DNA from: Akkermansiaceae bacterium
Lineage (GTDB): Bacteria > Verrucomicrobiota > Verrucomicrobiia > Verrucomicrobiales > Akkermansiaceae
Direction: 5' to 3'
Length of the DNA: 47,600 nucleotides
Assembly (NCBI GenBank): GCA_028822695.1
Contig: JAPKDA010000006.1
Location: forward strand, 1-47,600
Shown: positions 9,935-17,898 of the stretch, piece by piece
Layout: the number at the start of each line of letters is the position of its first letter
Position numbering within the stretch: position 1 is the stretch's first letter
Program-made: the position numbers and the translations under genes
Notes under the pieces: model-generated
Databases searched by the model: none
What the model saw: only the letters and a program-made list of their open reading frames with translations
Told to the model about the DNA's origin: nothing

Positions 9935-10630
9935 ATGAAGGGCGAGTTTGATACGAGTTTTGGATGGATGGGTGCGCTGCTGCATTTTGCGGACAGTGTG
10001 TTGCCGGTGGGGGCCTATGCGCATTCGATGGGATTGGAGGGAATGTGTCAGGAAGGAGTGGTGCACGATGAGGAATCGTTGAGGCAATTTTTGCGGCGCG
10101 ATGTGCGGCATTCGCTGGTGGAGGTGGATTTGCCGATCATGGCGCGGAGTCACGCGGCTTGTTTGGATGGGGATGGTGACGCGGTGAGGCGTTGGGACGA
10201 ACTTTCTTGGGCGATGCGGCCGACGCGACAATTGCGGGATGCTGCGGGAAAAGTCGGCCGGCAGACTTGGTTGCTCTATGAGAAGACCTGGGGGAGCGGT
10301 GAGAGCGCGATCAAGAGGGGCTGGTTTCCAAAGTTTCAGGCGCCGGTGGTGAGTGGGGTGGTGTTTGCTGCGGAAGGAGCGCCCTTGGAGGTCTGCTTGT
10401 GGGCGGGTGCCTATCAGGTTTACAGCGCTTTGCTGCAGGCGGCGTTGAAGGTGTTGCCGATCGGCCCGGGGGCGACGCAGGTGTTGTTGCGGGAATTACT
10501 GTCTGAGATTGAACCGAATTTTCCGGGAGTGCTGAAGCGACGGGATGAGGATTTGGGGACCTTCAATCCGCTTTGGGATATCGGGGCGTCCCGGCATGAG
10601 CGGGCGGAGGCGCGGATGTTTATTTCTTAA
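9935..10630 (+). CDS. ureF: Urease accessory protein UreF
   Basis: From the ATG at 9935 the protein has 231 residues; an in-frame TTG at 9914 would add seven. The N-terminal motif [21 protein letters not shown] is the UreF signature, and the rest is all-helical as expected, with [22 protein letters not shown] corresponding to the conserved C-terminal helices. UreF sits between UreD and UreG in the activation complex and gates GTP-dependent nickel transfer. Its TAA overlaps the ureG start (TAATG). No clear ribosome binding site is visible, consistent with coupling to ureE. Confidence 0.93.
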   Translation: MKGEFDTSFGWMGALLHFADSVLPVGAYAHSMGLEGMCQEGVVHDEESLRQFLRRDVRHSLVEVDLPIMARSHAACLDGDGDAVRRWDELSWAMRPTRQLRDAAGKVGRQTWLLYEKTWGSGESAIKRGWFPKFQAPVVSGVVFAAEGAPLEVCLWAGAYQVYSALLQAALKVLPIGPGATQVLLRELLSEIEPNFPGVLKRRDEDLGTFNPLWDIGASRHERAEARMFIS

Positions 10631-11268
10631 TGACTGAGCAAATGAAGAAGAAAGCAATTCGAGTGGGTATCGGAGGTCCGGTGGGATCGGGGAAGTCGAC
10701 CTTGTGTCTGACCTTGTGCCGTCACTTTAGCGCAACGCGGGATATGGCGGTGATCACGAATGACATCTACACGAAGGAGGATGCCAGGATGTTGATTGCG
10801 GCATCGGCGTTGCCAGAGGAGAGGATTTTGGGGGTGGAGACGGGAGGTTGTCCTCATACGGCGATACGCGATGACATTTCCATGAACCTGGAAGCGGTGG
10901 CGGAGTTGGAGGATCGCTTTGCGGATCTGGAGTTGATCCTCATCGAGAGCGGAGGGGACAATTTGACGGCGACGTTTTCACCGGAGCTGGTGGATGTGTT
11001 CATCTACGTGATTGATGTGACCGAAGGGGATGACATTCCGCGGAAAGGTGGGCCTGCGATTGTGGGGTCTGATCTGTTGGTGATCAATAAGGCTGATCTG
11101 GCTCCTCATGTCGGGGCGGATGTCGAGCGGATGAGGGCGGACTGTATGGGGAAGCGTGGGGAGAGGGTCTTCCTGTTTACTGATTTGCGCTCGAAGAGTG
11201 GAGTGAAGGAGTTGTTGGATTGGTTTGATCGTGCGGTGTTATTTTCAGACGTGGCGGAAGTGTGTTGA
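10630..11268 (+). CDS. ureG: Urease accessory GTPase UreG
   Basis: The product is a 212-residue SIMIBI-class GTPase. The P-loop GPVGSGKST is at residues 15-23, the nickel-binding Cys-Pro-His motif at residues 74-76 ([12 protein letters not shown]), and [15 protein letters not shown] and the base-recognition NKADL follow. It binds nickel and GTP and drives metal insertion into UreC. Ribosome binding is probably by coupling, since both its start (with ureF) and its stop (with ureD) overlap neighbouring genes by one base. Length and motif order are standard. Confidence 0.97.
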   Translation: MTEQMKKKAIRVGIGGPVGSGKSTLCLTLCRHFSATRDMAVITNDIYTKEDARMLIAASALPEERILGVETGGCPHTAIRDDISMNLEAVAELEDRFADLELILIESGGDNLTATFSPELVDVFIYVIDVTEGDDIPRKGGPAIVGSDLLVINKADLAPHVGADVERMRADCMGKRGERVFLFTDLRSKSGVKELLDWFDRAVLFSDVAEVC

Positions 11269-12101
11269 TGTTGGGAAGTTTACAGAGTGAAGCGTTGCTT
11301 TCGTTCCGTCATGATACGGAACGGGATCGGACTGTGCTGCACCGGCGGCGGACCGGGGGATTGTGTCATGTGAGCAAGCCGTATTGGGATGGCACTGTTC
11401 TCGGGGCTCAGGTGGTGAATCCGACCGCGGGACTTTTTGCAGGTGATGAGCTGAGGATGCGGGTGGAAGTGGGAGATGGGGCGCGGGTTTCGCTGACTTC
11501 GCCGAGTGCCTCGAGATTTCACGCGATGGGGGACTGTGGTGGGTGGGTGGAGCAGGAGTTTGATGTGGGTGCGGGGGCTTGGTTGGAATTTCGGCCTGAC
11601 TTGGTGATCCCGCAGGGTAAATCGCGAGTGAGTCAGACGACGCGATTGACTGTGGCGGAGGGGGGAGAGGTGGTGTTCTTTGATTTGTTGGCCCCGGGAC
11701 GTGTGGCGCATGGGGAGAGTTACCAATATCAGCGTTACTCGACGACTTTGGAGCTGGAGCTTGGCGGGAGTTTGGTGGCCCGGGAGCGGATGGTGTTGAG
11801 TCCCGAGGATGGGGGGTGGCCGTTGCGGGTGCCGGGGTGGGAGGTGAGCTACTATGGAGCGGTTTGGCTGGTGGGGGCGGGAGTGACGACAGGTGAGGAA
11901 GTGTTGGCGAAGTTGGAGAGGCAGTTGGACTCGGAGGGTGTGCGGATTGGGGTTAGTGCTTTGACTGGTGGGGTGGCGGTGGTGCGGGTGCTGGCGGCAC
12001 GGAGTGTGTTGCTGAAAAGCTCACTCGCCCGGGTGCGTGAAGCGGTGGAGGGGATGTTTCCCTTGTTGCGGGGAGGGCGAAGAACACTTCAGAATTTATG
12101 A
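11268..12101 (+). CDS. ureD: Urease accessory protein UreD (UreH)
   Basis: From the ATG at 11268, overlapping the ureG TGA, the protein has 277 residues. It shows the beta-rich UreD pattern: ALLSFRHDTERDRTVLHRRRTGGLCHV near the start, VVNPTAGLFAGDELRM, LTSPSASRFHAM, and EFRPDLVIPQGKSRVSQTTRL. UreD is the scaffold that binds apourease and channels nickel from UreG through UreF. Here it is the last accessory gene, not the first gene of the cluster as in many proteobacteria. Its TGA overlaps the ATG of the following small gene. Confidence 0.93.
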   Translation: MLGSLQSEALLSFRHDTERDRTVLHRRRTGGLCHVSKPYWDGTVLGAQVVNPTAGLFAGDELRMRVEVGDGARVSLTSPSASRFHAMGDCGGWVEQEFDVGAGAWLEFRPDLVIPQGKSRVSQTTRLTVAEGGEVVFFDLLAPGRVAHGESYQYQRYSTTLELELGGSLVARERMVLSPEDGGWPLRVPGWEVSYYGAVWLVGAGVTTGEEVLAKLERQLDSEGVRIGVSALTGGVAVVRVLAARSVLLKSSLARVREAVEGMFPLLRGGRRTLQNL

Positions 12102-12292
12102 AACCAATGAAGACAAAACTGATGGGTGCCTTTGTCGGAGTGCACGGATTGATGATATCGGCAGCGATGGCTCATGAAGGGCCTCCGGGGCATACTCATG
12201 GTGAGGAGTGGCCGTTTGGTCCGCTGATGCTTGGGCTTGGGGTGATTGTTGCTGTTGCGGTACTCCGCAAGATGCGAAGCACCGCTGGTTAA
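12098..12292 (+). CDS. Small histidine-containing membrane protein at the end of the urease operon
   Basis: The protein has 64 residues. A signal-like N-terminus (residues 1-25) ends in AMA and is followed by a short exposed stretch with His26, His32 and His34 plus acidic residues. One transmembrane helix (about 41-57) and a basic tail RKMRSTAG come next. The start codon overlaps the ureD stop (ATGA), so it is almost certainly translated with the urease genes. The layout, with a few histidines next to a membrane helix, would suit nickel handling or a link to the membrane. No family was recognised and the function is inferred only from context. An in-frame ATG at 12107 is an alternative start. 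Confidence 0.65.
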   Translation: MKPMKTKLMGAFVGVHGLMISAAMAHEGPPGHTHGEEWPFGPLMLGLGVIVAVAVLRKMRSTAG

Positions 12293-12422
12293 GCAATGCT
12301 GTTGATTACTCCGGCTGAGCATCGATCTCGGCGAGGAGGTCGCGTGTCTTGAGACCGTCCGTGACTGGAGGGATCCGGAGACCTGCCTGATTGGAGGAGA
12401 GCCGGTTGTTTGGACTGCCGCG

Positions 12423-12440
12423 AGTCGCGGCAGCTACGGT
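12423..12440 (-). repeat. GTAGC hairpin repeat, copy 1 (provides the pdxA stop)
   Basis: On the minus strand the sequence reads CCGTAGCTG followed by the perfect hairpin CCGCG-ACT-CGCGG. The TAG of GTAGC is the pdxA stop codon. The architecture matches copies at 23050, 40077, 37341 and 45169, with different but self-complementary stems. Confidence 0.7.
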
Positions 12441-13369
12441 TGGCAGAGTTTGGCGGCGAGGTGGACGGCTTGGTAGAGGCTGGTGGGGTCGGCGATGGCG
12501 TCCCAGGCGATGTCGAGGGCGGTGCCGTGGTCGACGGAGGTGCGGACGATGGGGAGGCCGAGGGTGACGTTGACGCCGGTTTCGAAGGCGAGGGTTTTTA
12601 AGGGGATGAGTCCTTGGTCGTGATACATGCAGATGTAGGCATCGACCGTTTTGCGGATGGCGGGGAGGAAGGCGGTGTCGGCTGGGAGGGGGCCGGTGAG
12701 TTCGATTCCTTTCTTGGTGGCGGCGTCGATGGCGGGTTGGATGATGGTTTTTTCCTCGGGGCCGAACATGCCGTTCTCGCCGGCGTGGGGGTTGAGTCCG
12801 AGGACGGCGAGTTTGGCGGGGCGGCCATGAAGGCGGGTCATCGCTTCGGCGGTGAGTTCGATGACTTCGAGGATGCGTTCGGTGGTGAGGGAGGTGGCGA
12901 CCTCGGAAAGGGGGCAGTGGGTGGTGACGAGGCTGCAGGTGAGTTCGGAGGAGGTGAGCATCATGGCGTGACGCTCGGCTCCGGTGCGTTCGACGAGGAT
13001 CTCGGTGTGGCCGGGGTGGGTGACGCCGGCGAGGGAGAGGGCTTCCTTGTGGAGGGGGCAGGTGACGATGCCGTCGAAGTGGCCGGCGAGGGTGGCATCG
13101 ATGGCGTCGGTGAGGTAGTGGTAGGCGGCCTCTCCGGTGTGTTTGCTGATCTCGGCGGGGATGAGGTCCGCGACGGGGCCGAAGTCGAGGAGGTCGCCGC
13201 CGAGGGGGAGGCCGGTGGCGAGGGAGACGTCGTTGAGGACTTTGTCGCTGCCGAAGATGGTGAGGTCGGCGTCGAAGTCGGGGGCGTCCTCGGTGAAGAG
13301 GCGCAGGCAAAGTTCGGGGCCGATCCCGGCGGGGTCTCCCATGGTGATGGCTAGGCGAGGACGGGGCAT
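12434..13369 (-). CDS. pdxA: 4-hydroxythreonine-4-phosphate dehydrogenase PdxA
   Basis: The 311-residue protein catalyses the NAD-dependent oxidation step of the DXP-dependent pyridoxal phosphate pathway. It opens with the family motif LAITMGDPAGIGPEL, continues with THPGHTEIL, LNPHAGENGMFGPEE, and YHDQGLIPLK in the C-terminal half, and has LPIVRTSVDHGTALDIA as the terminal substrate-binding stretch. The conserved metal-binding histidines occur in VTTHCPL, MYHDQG and SVDHGT. The stop codon TAG at 12434-12436 lies inside a dispersed GTAGC repeat, so the present C-terminus (KLCQP) may have been set by that repeat. Confidence 0.95.
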   Translation of the reverse strand: MPRPRLAITMGDPAGIGPELCLRLFTEDAPDFDADLTIFGSDKVLNDVSLATGLPLGGDLLDFGPVADLIPAEISKHTGEAAYHYLTDAIDATLAGHFDGIVTCPLHKEALSLAGVTHPGHTEILVERTGAERHAMMLTSSELTCSLVTTHCPLSEVATSLTTERILEVIELTAEAMTRLHGRPAKLAVLGLNPHAGENGMFGPEEKTIIQPAIDAATKKGIELTGPLPADTAFLPAIRKTVDAYICMYHDQGLIPLKTLAFETGVNVTLGLPIVRTSVDHGTALDIAWDAIADPTSLYQAVHLAAKLCQP

Positions 13370-13393
13370 GCGGGGGGAGGGTGGGGTGGAACG

Positions 13394-13417
13394 TCGAAAG
13401 TCGAAAGTCGAAAGTCG
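13394..13417. repeat. TCGAAAG tandem repeat
   Basis: Three perfect copies of TCGAAAG are followed by a partial fourth (TCG). The site is only a few bases upstream of the pdxA start region. Confidence 0.8.
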
Positions 13418-13521
13418 GAGACAAGAGATCGGACCGATCAGATGGGGAGGGGGTTGACCGCTGATTTCACTGATTGCTCTGATTAGGGAGAGGGGAACGG
13501 GAGGGCGGAGGAGAGGGCCTG

Positions 13522-13569
13522 TGACCGGGACCCGTCCTTCGCGAAACGCTACGGAGGGCAGTCGGGTCC
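13522..13569. repeat. TGACCGGGACC repeat, copy 1
   Basis: Forty bases from 13522 match 34830-34869 at 38 positions, including TGACCGGGACCCGTCC and CGGAGGGCAG. It is one of about six intergenic relatives in the window. Confidence 0.75.
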
Positions 13570-13799
13570 ACGCAGGGTGGGAAGTGTTAGATTGTGATTG
13601 AAGCCAATTTTGTTAAGGGTCCTAGAAATTCGATATACCTGAAAGTAAACCACCGGGATGTAGGAAGGTGCTGGGAATGGTTTTCGTGATCCTTTTGGTC
13701 GTTGGTGGTGTCTTGGGTGGGGCTGGTTGGTTTATTTGGGAGGGATTGGGGAGTAGAAGTCGCGATGGGAATCGTTGGGGGATTGGGAGTGGAGGGGAA

Positions 13800-13821
13800 G
13801 CGGCTTGGAAAGCCGCGCTCC
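13800..13821. repeat. Hairpin repeat with GGA loop
   Basis: GCGGCTT-GGA-AAGCCGC is a perfect 7-bp stem with a 3-base loop, followed by GCTCC. A different stem with the same layout and the same GCTCC follower occurs at 27124. Confidence 0.65.
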
Positions 13822-13847
13822 TGTATGGAGACTGTGTTGAGGGGATC

Positions 13848-13875
13848 AAAAAAGGCCGGTCCCGAAGGGCCGGCC
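13848..13875 (-). terminator. Rho-independent terminator of the small-ORF pair
   Basis: On the minus strand GGCCGGCCC-TTCG-GGACCGGCC forms a 9-bp stem with one mismatch and a stable UUCG tetraloop, followed directly by six Ts. It lies about 25 bases after the stop of the 58-residue ORF at 13901 and is the best terminator in the window. Confidence 0.85.
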
Positions 13876-13900
13876 AGAAAGATCGGCAATGCCGAAAGGC

Positions 13901-14077
13901 TTATTGTTCGATGGTCATGGAGCCAAACATCATCGTGGAGACGATGTTCAGAATGATTCCGACGACGACAAAGATCGTCCAGAGTTTCATGTTGGCCTGA
14001 ATTCCCCATTTTCCTGCGTGAATCCATCCGATGATGAAGCCACCAAGGGAGCGGAGAACGATGGAGAGAATCCCCAT
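13901..14077 (-). CDS. 58-residue membrane protein
   Basis: This ORF starts with an ATG at 14077, preceded by AGAAGGA at good spacing (a strong ribosome binding site), and ends at a TAA at 13901-13903. The protein starts MGILSIVLRSLGGFIIGW, has one amphipathic/hydrophobic N-terminal segment (about residues 3-18) and one clear transmembrane helix (about 33-50, TIFVVVGIILNIVSTMMF), and ends in MTIEQ. A good intrinsic terminator follows immediately, which supports a real, separately terminated transcript. The family is unknown. It could be a small membrane regulator or the hydrophobic member of a toxin-like pair, but nothing in the sequence decides this. Confidence 0.6.
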   Translation of the reverse strand: MGILSIVLRSLGGFIIGWIHAGKWGIQANMKLWTIFVVVGIILNIVSTMMFGSMTIEQ

Positions 14078-14096
14078 TAACGGTCCTTCTCTTTTC

Positions 14097-14150
14097 TTAA
14101 AGGCTGCCGAGGGCGACGATGACGATGAGTCCTGGTGGGAGAAATTGCAT
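14097..14150 (-). CDS. 17-residue leader-like hydrophobic peptide
   Basis: An ATG at 14150, preceded by AAAAGGAAC at a workable distance, opens an 18-codon frame encoding MQFLPPGLIVIVALGSL and ending in TAA. It lies 19 bases upstream of the 58-residue membrane ORF on the same strand. It could be a genuine tiny membrane peptide or a leader controlling the next gene. The evidence is limited to the ribosome binding site, the hydrophobic composition and the position. Confidence 0.4.
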   Translation of the reverse strand: MQFLPPGLIVIVALGSL

Positions 14151-14270
14151 GATAGCTGTTCCTTTTAATTGTGAAGGCGCAGTGCTACTGAACCATGGGT
14201 ATCAGGATTGCCTAAAACTCTGGAGGGGGGCAACAAGATGCCTCGATGCGAACAACTCTTTTGCCGATTT

Positions 14271-15587
14271 CTAGCCGAATAGCTTGGTGATCGGCTTGCC
14301 TTCCCGGCCGGAGAGGCGGAAGGGGCGCTTGCTGGGGGACATGAGGAAGTCCTCGTAGGGGAGGCCCATAGCGTGGCCGATGGTGGCGTTGAAGTCGGGT
14401 GCGGTGACGGGGTTTTCGACGACAGCGGTTCCGGTTTTGTTGGTCTTGCCGTAGACTTGTCCGCCACGGATGCCGCCGCCGGCGATGAGGTGGGAGAAGG
14501 CTTTCGGGAAGTGGTTGCGTCCGACGGTGGGGGTGATTTTTGGAGTGCGTCCAAACTCGGTGGCGACGACGACGAGGGTGGAGTCGAGGAGTCCCTTGCT
14601 GTCGAGGTCTTCGAGGAGTGCGGAGAGGGCCCGGTCGACGACAGGGATGGAGGTTTCCATCTTTTCGAAGTTGTCATTGTGCCAGTCGTATCCGCCCATT
14701 TCGATATCGACGTAGCGGACGCCGCGTTCGACGAGGCGACGGGCAAGGAGGACTCCTTTGGAGAAGTTTTCAGTGCCGTAGCGTTCGTGGACCTCTTTGG
14801 GTTCCTTGGAAAGGTCGAAGGCTTCGAGGTCTTTGCTGTTCATGAGGGTGACCGCTTCTTCGAAGACCTGATTGTAGGCCCGGACGTTCTTTTGGCCGGT
14901 GTGGTATTTGGAGTCGAACTCCTTGTCGAGGAGAGTGCGGAGGGCGAGCTGGCGGTTGAATTCCTTTTCGCTGGTTCCCTTGAGTCGGGTGATGTTTTGC
15001 AGTCCGGCCTCGGCGTTGCCGATGGGGAGAGGGGCGACGTCAGGCTCCATGAATCCGGCGCCGGGGTGTCCGTTGCCGGTGTTGACGGTGACGAAAGAAG
15101 GGAGGGTTGGGTTGACGCGTCCGGCAAGTTTGGAGACCCAGGATCCGGCGGAGGGATGGACGATGGAGGAACGCTGAGTGTAGCCGGTGCGCATGAAGTA
15201 GCGTCCCTGGGCGTGGGCACCCTGGGTCGAAGTCATGGAGTTGATGAGCGCGAACTTTTCGGAGTGCTTGGCGAGTTGCTTGAAGCAGTGACCGAGGCGC
15301 ATGCCGTTGGTTTTGGTGGAGATGGCTTTGACTGGGCCGGTATAGTCGGAGCCGGCGTCTGGTTTCGGGTCAAAGGTATCGAGGTGGGTCATGCCGCCGG
15401 ACATGAAGAGGTAGATGACGCTTTTGGCTTTGCCTCCGCCGGTGGCCGCGATGTTGGGGTCGGCGGCGAGGGCGCTGGGGCTGAAGAGGTTTGCGGCGGT
15501 GCCCCCGATGGTCAGACCGAAGCAGGTCCGGGCGGTGCGGGCCATGAAGCGGCGGCGGGAGAGTTCGTCGAGTTGGAGATGGGACAT
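14271..15587 (-). CDS. DUF1501 protein (Tat-exported, sulfatase-like fold)
   Basis: The 438-residue protein has a twin-arginine signal: SRRRFMARTARTCFGLTIGG near residues 10-29, processed around ALAAD. DUF1501 motifs include KSVIYLFMSGGMTHLDTFDPKPD, GSWVSKLAGR, RYVDIEMGGYDWHNDNFEKM and VVVATEFGRTPKI. The fold is related to alkaline phosphatases/sulfatases, but the biochemical role is not established. In Verrucomicrobia and Planctomycetes it is nearly always paired with a DUF1549/DUF1553 protein, here the gene immediately upstream (15689-17716, same strand). The two probably act together outside the cytoplasm. The gap between them holds a 12-bp direct repeat. Confidence 0.9.
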   Translation of the reverse strand: MSHLQLDELSRRRFMARTARTCFGLTIGGTAANLFSPSALAADPNIAATGGGKAKSVIYLFMSGGMTHLDTFDPKPDAGSDYTGPVKAISTKTNGMRLGHCFKQLAKHSEKFALINSMTSTQGAHAQGRYFMRTGYTQRSSIVHPSAGSWVSKLAGRVNPTLPSFVTVNTGNGHPGAGFMEPDVAPLPIGNAEAGLQNITRLKGTSEKEFNRQLALRTLLDKEFDSKYHTGQKNVRAYNQVFEEAVTLMNSKDLEAFDLSKEPKEVHERYGTENFSKGVLLARRLVERGVRYVDIEMGGYDWHNDNFEKMETSIPVVDRALSALLEDLDSKGLLDSTLVVVATEFGRTPKITPTVGRNHFPKAFSHLIAGGGIRGGQVYGKTNKTGTAVVENPVTAPDFNATIGHAMGLPYEDFLMSPSKRPFRLSGREGKPITKLFG

Positions 15588-15611
15588 GCTGGTCGGTGGT
15601 CGGAGTGGGAA

Positions 15612-15637
15612 GATTGATGATTTACGATTGATGATTT
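15612..15637. repeat. GATTGATGATTT direct repeat
   Basis: Two perfect 12-bp copies (15612-15623 and 15626-15637) are separated by two bases in the gap between the DUF1549/DUF1553 and DUF1501 genes. Confidence 0.75.
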
Positions 15638-15688
15638 CGGAATTTTGAGCCCGGAACCCGGAGAACAGAGGTCGGAGGAAGTGGATGA

Positions 15689-17716
15689 TTATTGGACGAA
15701 GAGGAATCGTTTGGAGGTGAGCATGGCTCGGGAGAGGGTGAAGAGTTCGTCCTTGTCGTTGGCGAGGGCGCCGAAGGTTTCTCTTTCTTCTGCGGTCGGG
15801 TAGGCCGAGTAGAAGGCGAGGAAGAGGTAATCGAGGCGGGTCTCGGCGTTGGAGATTTCGGCGAGGGCTTCGAAGATCTTCGAGTTCCGGTTTTCGGTGG
15901 TGGTGGCGATGTTGCCGTTGAGGAGGGTGAGGGCCTGGGGGATGGAGGCGTGGTCGGCAGCGGCTTCGGGGATGATGCGGTCGGATCCACCGAATTGGCG
16001 GACGAGGTGGTCGCCGCGGAACGGGGTGGGGTACTCCGAGGCCCGCATGTTGCGTTGGGCTCGGGCGCCGCGGCCGATGTTGCGCATGGACATGGCGGCG
16101 AGGGCGTTTCTTTCCTGTGTGTATTCCCGGCGTTTCTTGGCGAGGGTTTGGCGGATGCGGTTGGCTTCCTTCCTGTTCTTCGCTTCGTTGGCCTTGCGGA
16201 GTTCGAGGTTCAGGTTGGCGGATTCCTTCTGGTAGGCGCGTTTATTTGCTTCGGCGGCGTCGAGCTTCTTGTCGAGGCTGATCAGTTCGGCGGGGGTGGC
16301 GGAGAGGAGTTCGAGGATGCTCTTGCGGTAGGCGGTCCACTTGTCGGCGAGGTTCTCGTTGATCTTGTCATCGACGTTGCCGTAGGTGAGGACGAGGAGG
16401 GAGTCATGCATTTCCTCGGCCCGCATGCGGCGGAGTTCGGGGCCTTGGAAGGCGAGGACGGTGCCGGGGGTGATTTCCTCGAGAGATGCGGCGCGTTGGA
16501 AGAGGCTGGTGTGGTAGAGGATGCGCTCGAAATCGCGGGTGCGGTAGTCGACGCGCGCCATGACCTGTTCGAGGTAGGCGAGGACTTTGGGGTGGGCGGT
16601 TTCGGCTTCCTTGGACCAGTTGTCGACGGGGTCGACGAGGCCGTGTCCGAAGGTGCGGTCCCAGAGGCGGTTGGCGAAGACCTTGGCGAAGTAGGGGTTG
16701 CCGCTGGTGACCCAGCTGGCGAAGGCCTCGCGGCGGTCTTCGGGGGCGACGTTGCTGAGCTTCTCGCCGAAGAGAGTGGCGGGGGGGATTTCCTCGCCGG
16801 GGTCTCCGTCCTCGTATTGGTAGTCTTCGGGGAGCTTGATGGGTTTGTTGGAGAGCTCGGAGATTTCGTTCTTGTTGAAGTCCTTGAAGACGATGCGGAA
16901 GTCCTGGTAGATTTTGCGGGAAAGGCCCTTGTCGGCATTCCTTCTGCTGGCGGTGTGCTTCTTGCCTTTTTTTCCTTTGGCTCCTTTGGGCGGTGCGGGT
17001 GGGTTCTTTTTGCGGTGGTCTTCGACCAGCATCTTGACGGTGTTGCGGGCTTCCTGGCTTTGGTAGGTGATGCCGCTGCTGAAGGAGGCGAGTTCGTAGT
17101 ATTCCATCTGTGACCAGCGATCGAAGGGATGGTCGTGGCATTGGGCGCAACCGATTTGGTGGCCGAGGAAGACCTGCATCGTGTTGCTGACGTTGTCGAG
17201 GAGCATGCCGCGGTCGCGGAGGTAGTATCCGACGGCGGGGTTCTTGGCGGTGTGGCCGTCGGCGGCGAGCATTTCGTGAACCATGTCGTCCCAGGGTTTG
17301 TCCTCGGCGAGGGATTCGCGGAGCCAGACGTGCCAGCCGAGTCCATATTGTTCCTTGTTCGTTTGGAGGCGAAGGAGGTCGGCGAAGTAGTTGAAGGAAG
17401 CGCTGTCGTAGCCGGGAGAGGCGACGAGGGTTTCGATCAACTGGGTGCGTTTATCGGCGGTATCGCTATCGAGAAAGCTGATTGCTTCCTGTGGGGTGGG
17501 GATGCGACCGACGATGCCGAGGTAGGAGCGGCGGAGGAAGATGTCGTCGGGGATGAGGAGGTGCGGGGAGAGCTCTTTTGCGGCGAGATCGGCTTCGATG
17601 AGCTTGTCGATCTCGGCGGCGATTTTGAGGGTTTCCTTGAGCGGGAGAGGCTTGGCTGCGGCGGGGAGGGCGAGGCAGAGGGCCAGGGGGAGAGAGAGTA
17701 GATGGCTCAGGTTCAT
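15689..17716 (-). CDS. DUF1549/DUF1553 protein without the N-terminal cytochrome domain
   Basis: The 675-residue secreted protein has a signal peptide (MNLSHLLSLPLALCLALPAAA, residues 1-21). The DUF1549 domain (about 35-260) starts IDKLIEADLAAKELSPHLLIPDDIFLRRSYLGIVGRIPTPQEA and contains the cysteine motif CAQCHDHPFDRW. The DUF1553 domain (about 320-670) contains PYFAKVFANRLWDRTFGHGLVDPVDNW and SEYPTPFRGDHLVRQFGGSDR. A Lys-rich linker (about 235-255) and a coiled coil (about 490-540, KRAYQKESANLNLELRKANEAKNRKEANRIR) separate the parts. It lacks the planctomycete cytochrome C domain seen in the second set at 30188. The biochemical function of the family is unknown. Confidence 0.9.
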   Translation of the reverse strand: MNLSHLLSLPLALCLALPAAAKPLPLKETLKIAAEIDKLIEADLAAKELSPHLLIPDDIFLRRSYLGIVGRIPTPQEAISFLDSDTADKRTQLIETLVASPGYDSASFNYFADLLRLQTNKEQYGLGWHVWLRESLAEDKPWDDMVHEMLAADGHTAKNPAVGYYLRDRGMLLDNVSNTMQVFLGHQIGCAQCHDHPFDRWSQMEYYELASFSSGITYQSQEARNTVKMLVEDHRKKNPPAPPKGAKGKKGKKHTASRRNADKGLSRKIYQDFRIVFKDFNKNEISELSNKPIKLPEDYQYEDGDPGEEIPPATLFGEKLSNVAPEDRREAFASWVTSGNPYFAKVFANRLWDRTFGHGLVDPVDNWSKEAETAHPKVLAYLEQVMARVDYRTRDFERILYHTSLFQRAASLEEITPGTVLAFQGPELRRMRAEEMHDSLLVLTYGNVDDKINENLADKWTAYRKSILELLSATPAELISLDKKLDAAEANKRAYQKESANLNLELRKANEAKNRKEANRIRQTLAKKRREYTQERNALAAMSMRNIGRGARAQRNMRASEYPTPFRGDHLVRQFGGSDRIIPEAAADHASIPQALTLLNGNIATTTENRNSKIFEALAEISNAETRLDYLFLAFYSAYPTAEERETFGALANDKDELFTLSRAMLTSKRFLFVQ

Positions 17717-17880
17717 GAAGTCGATGGCTGGGTTGGGAGATCCTTCGAGGAAGTTGTCGGAGTATACGCTCCTTCTATAAGGTCTCCTATCGCGGAATGG
17801 TTACGCTAAAGCTCAGAAAATGAGGGAATTTGGGGCGCGGGGCACCGATTTCAGTTATGACGTGACAAAGGCAGTTCTGA

Positions 17881-17897
17881 TGAACAGTATATGTTCA
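17881..17897. promoter_or_regulatory. Palindrome abutting the comM start codon
   Basis: TGAACA (17881-17886) and TGTTCA (17892-17897) are perfect inverted repeats around GTATA. The repeat ends one base before the comM ATG. A TATATG (17888-17893) inside it could be a -10 element, with TGACAA (17863-17868) as a poor -35 at 19-bp spacing. There is no ribosome binding site. GAAC/GTTC half-sites resemble LexA-type operators of several phyla. Confidence 0.4.
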
Positions 17898-17898
17898 C

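Larger units (their letters stand above)
13370..13900. other. Repeat-rich gap upstream of pdxA
   Basis: This 531-base region has no convincing gene. In order it contains a 7-bp tandem repeat (13394-13417), a module with the core GACCGCTGATTTCACTGATT near 13455 that recurs near 39241, a copy of the TGACC/GGTCA family (13522-13569), a perfect 7-bp hairpin (13800-13816) and a terminator serving the minus-strand gene at 13901. Confidence 0.7.

Noticed and set aside
12306-13424. Arg/Pro/His-rich minus frame overlapping pdxA
   Set aside because: It is an out-of-frame translation of pdxA, with no plausible fold. Its tail LKTRDLLAEIDAQPE lies in the gap and looked protein-like, but no start or ribosome binding site supports it.
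13370-13560. CRISPR-like array from clustered short repeats
   Set aside because: The repeats differ in sequence and spacing, no regular spacers are present and no cas genes occur in the window.
13668-14000. 110-codon plus frame with a hydrophobic start
   Set aside because: It runs through the hairpin repeat and the terminator and is antisense to the better-supported 58-residue ORF.
15692-17113. 473-codon plus-strand frame opposite the DUF1549/DUF1553 gene
   Set aside because: It is an antisense shadow; the coding strand carries a signal peptide and both family domains.
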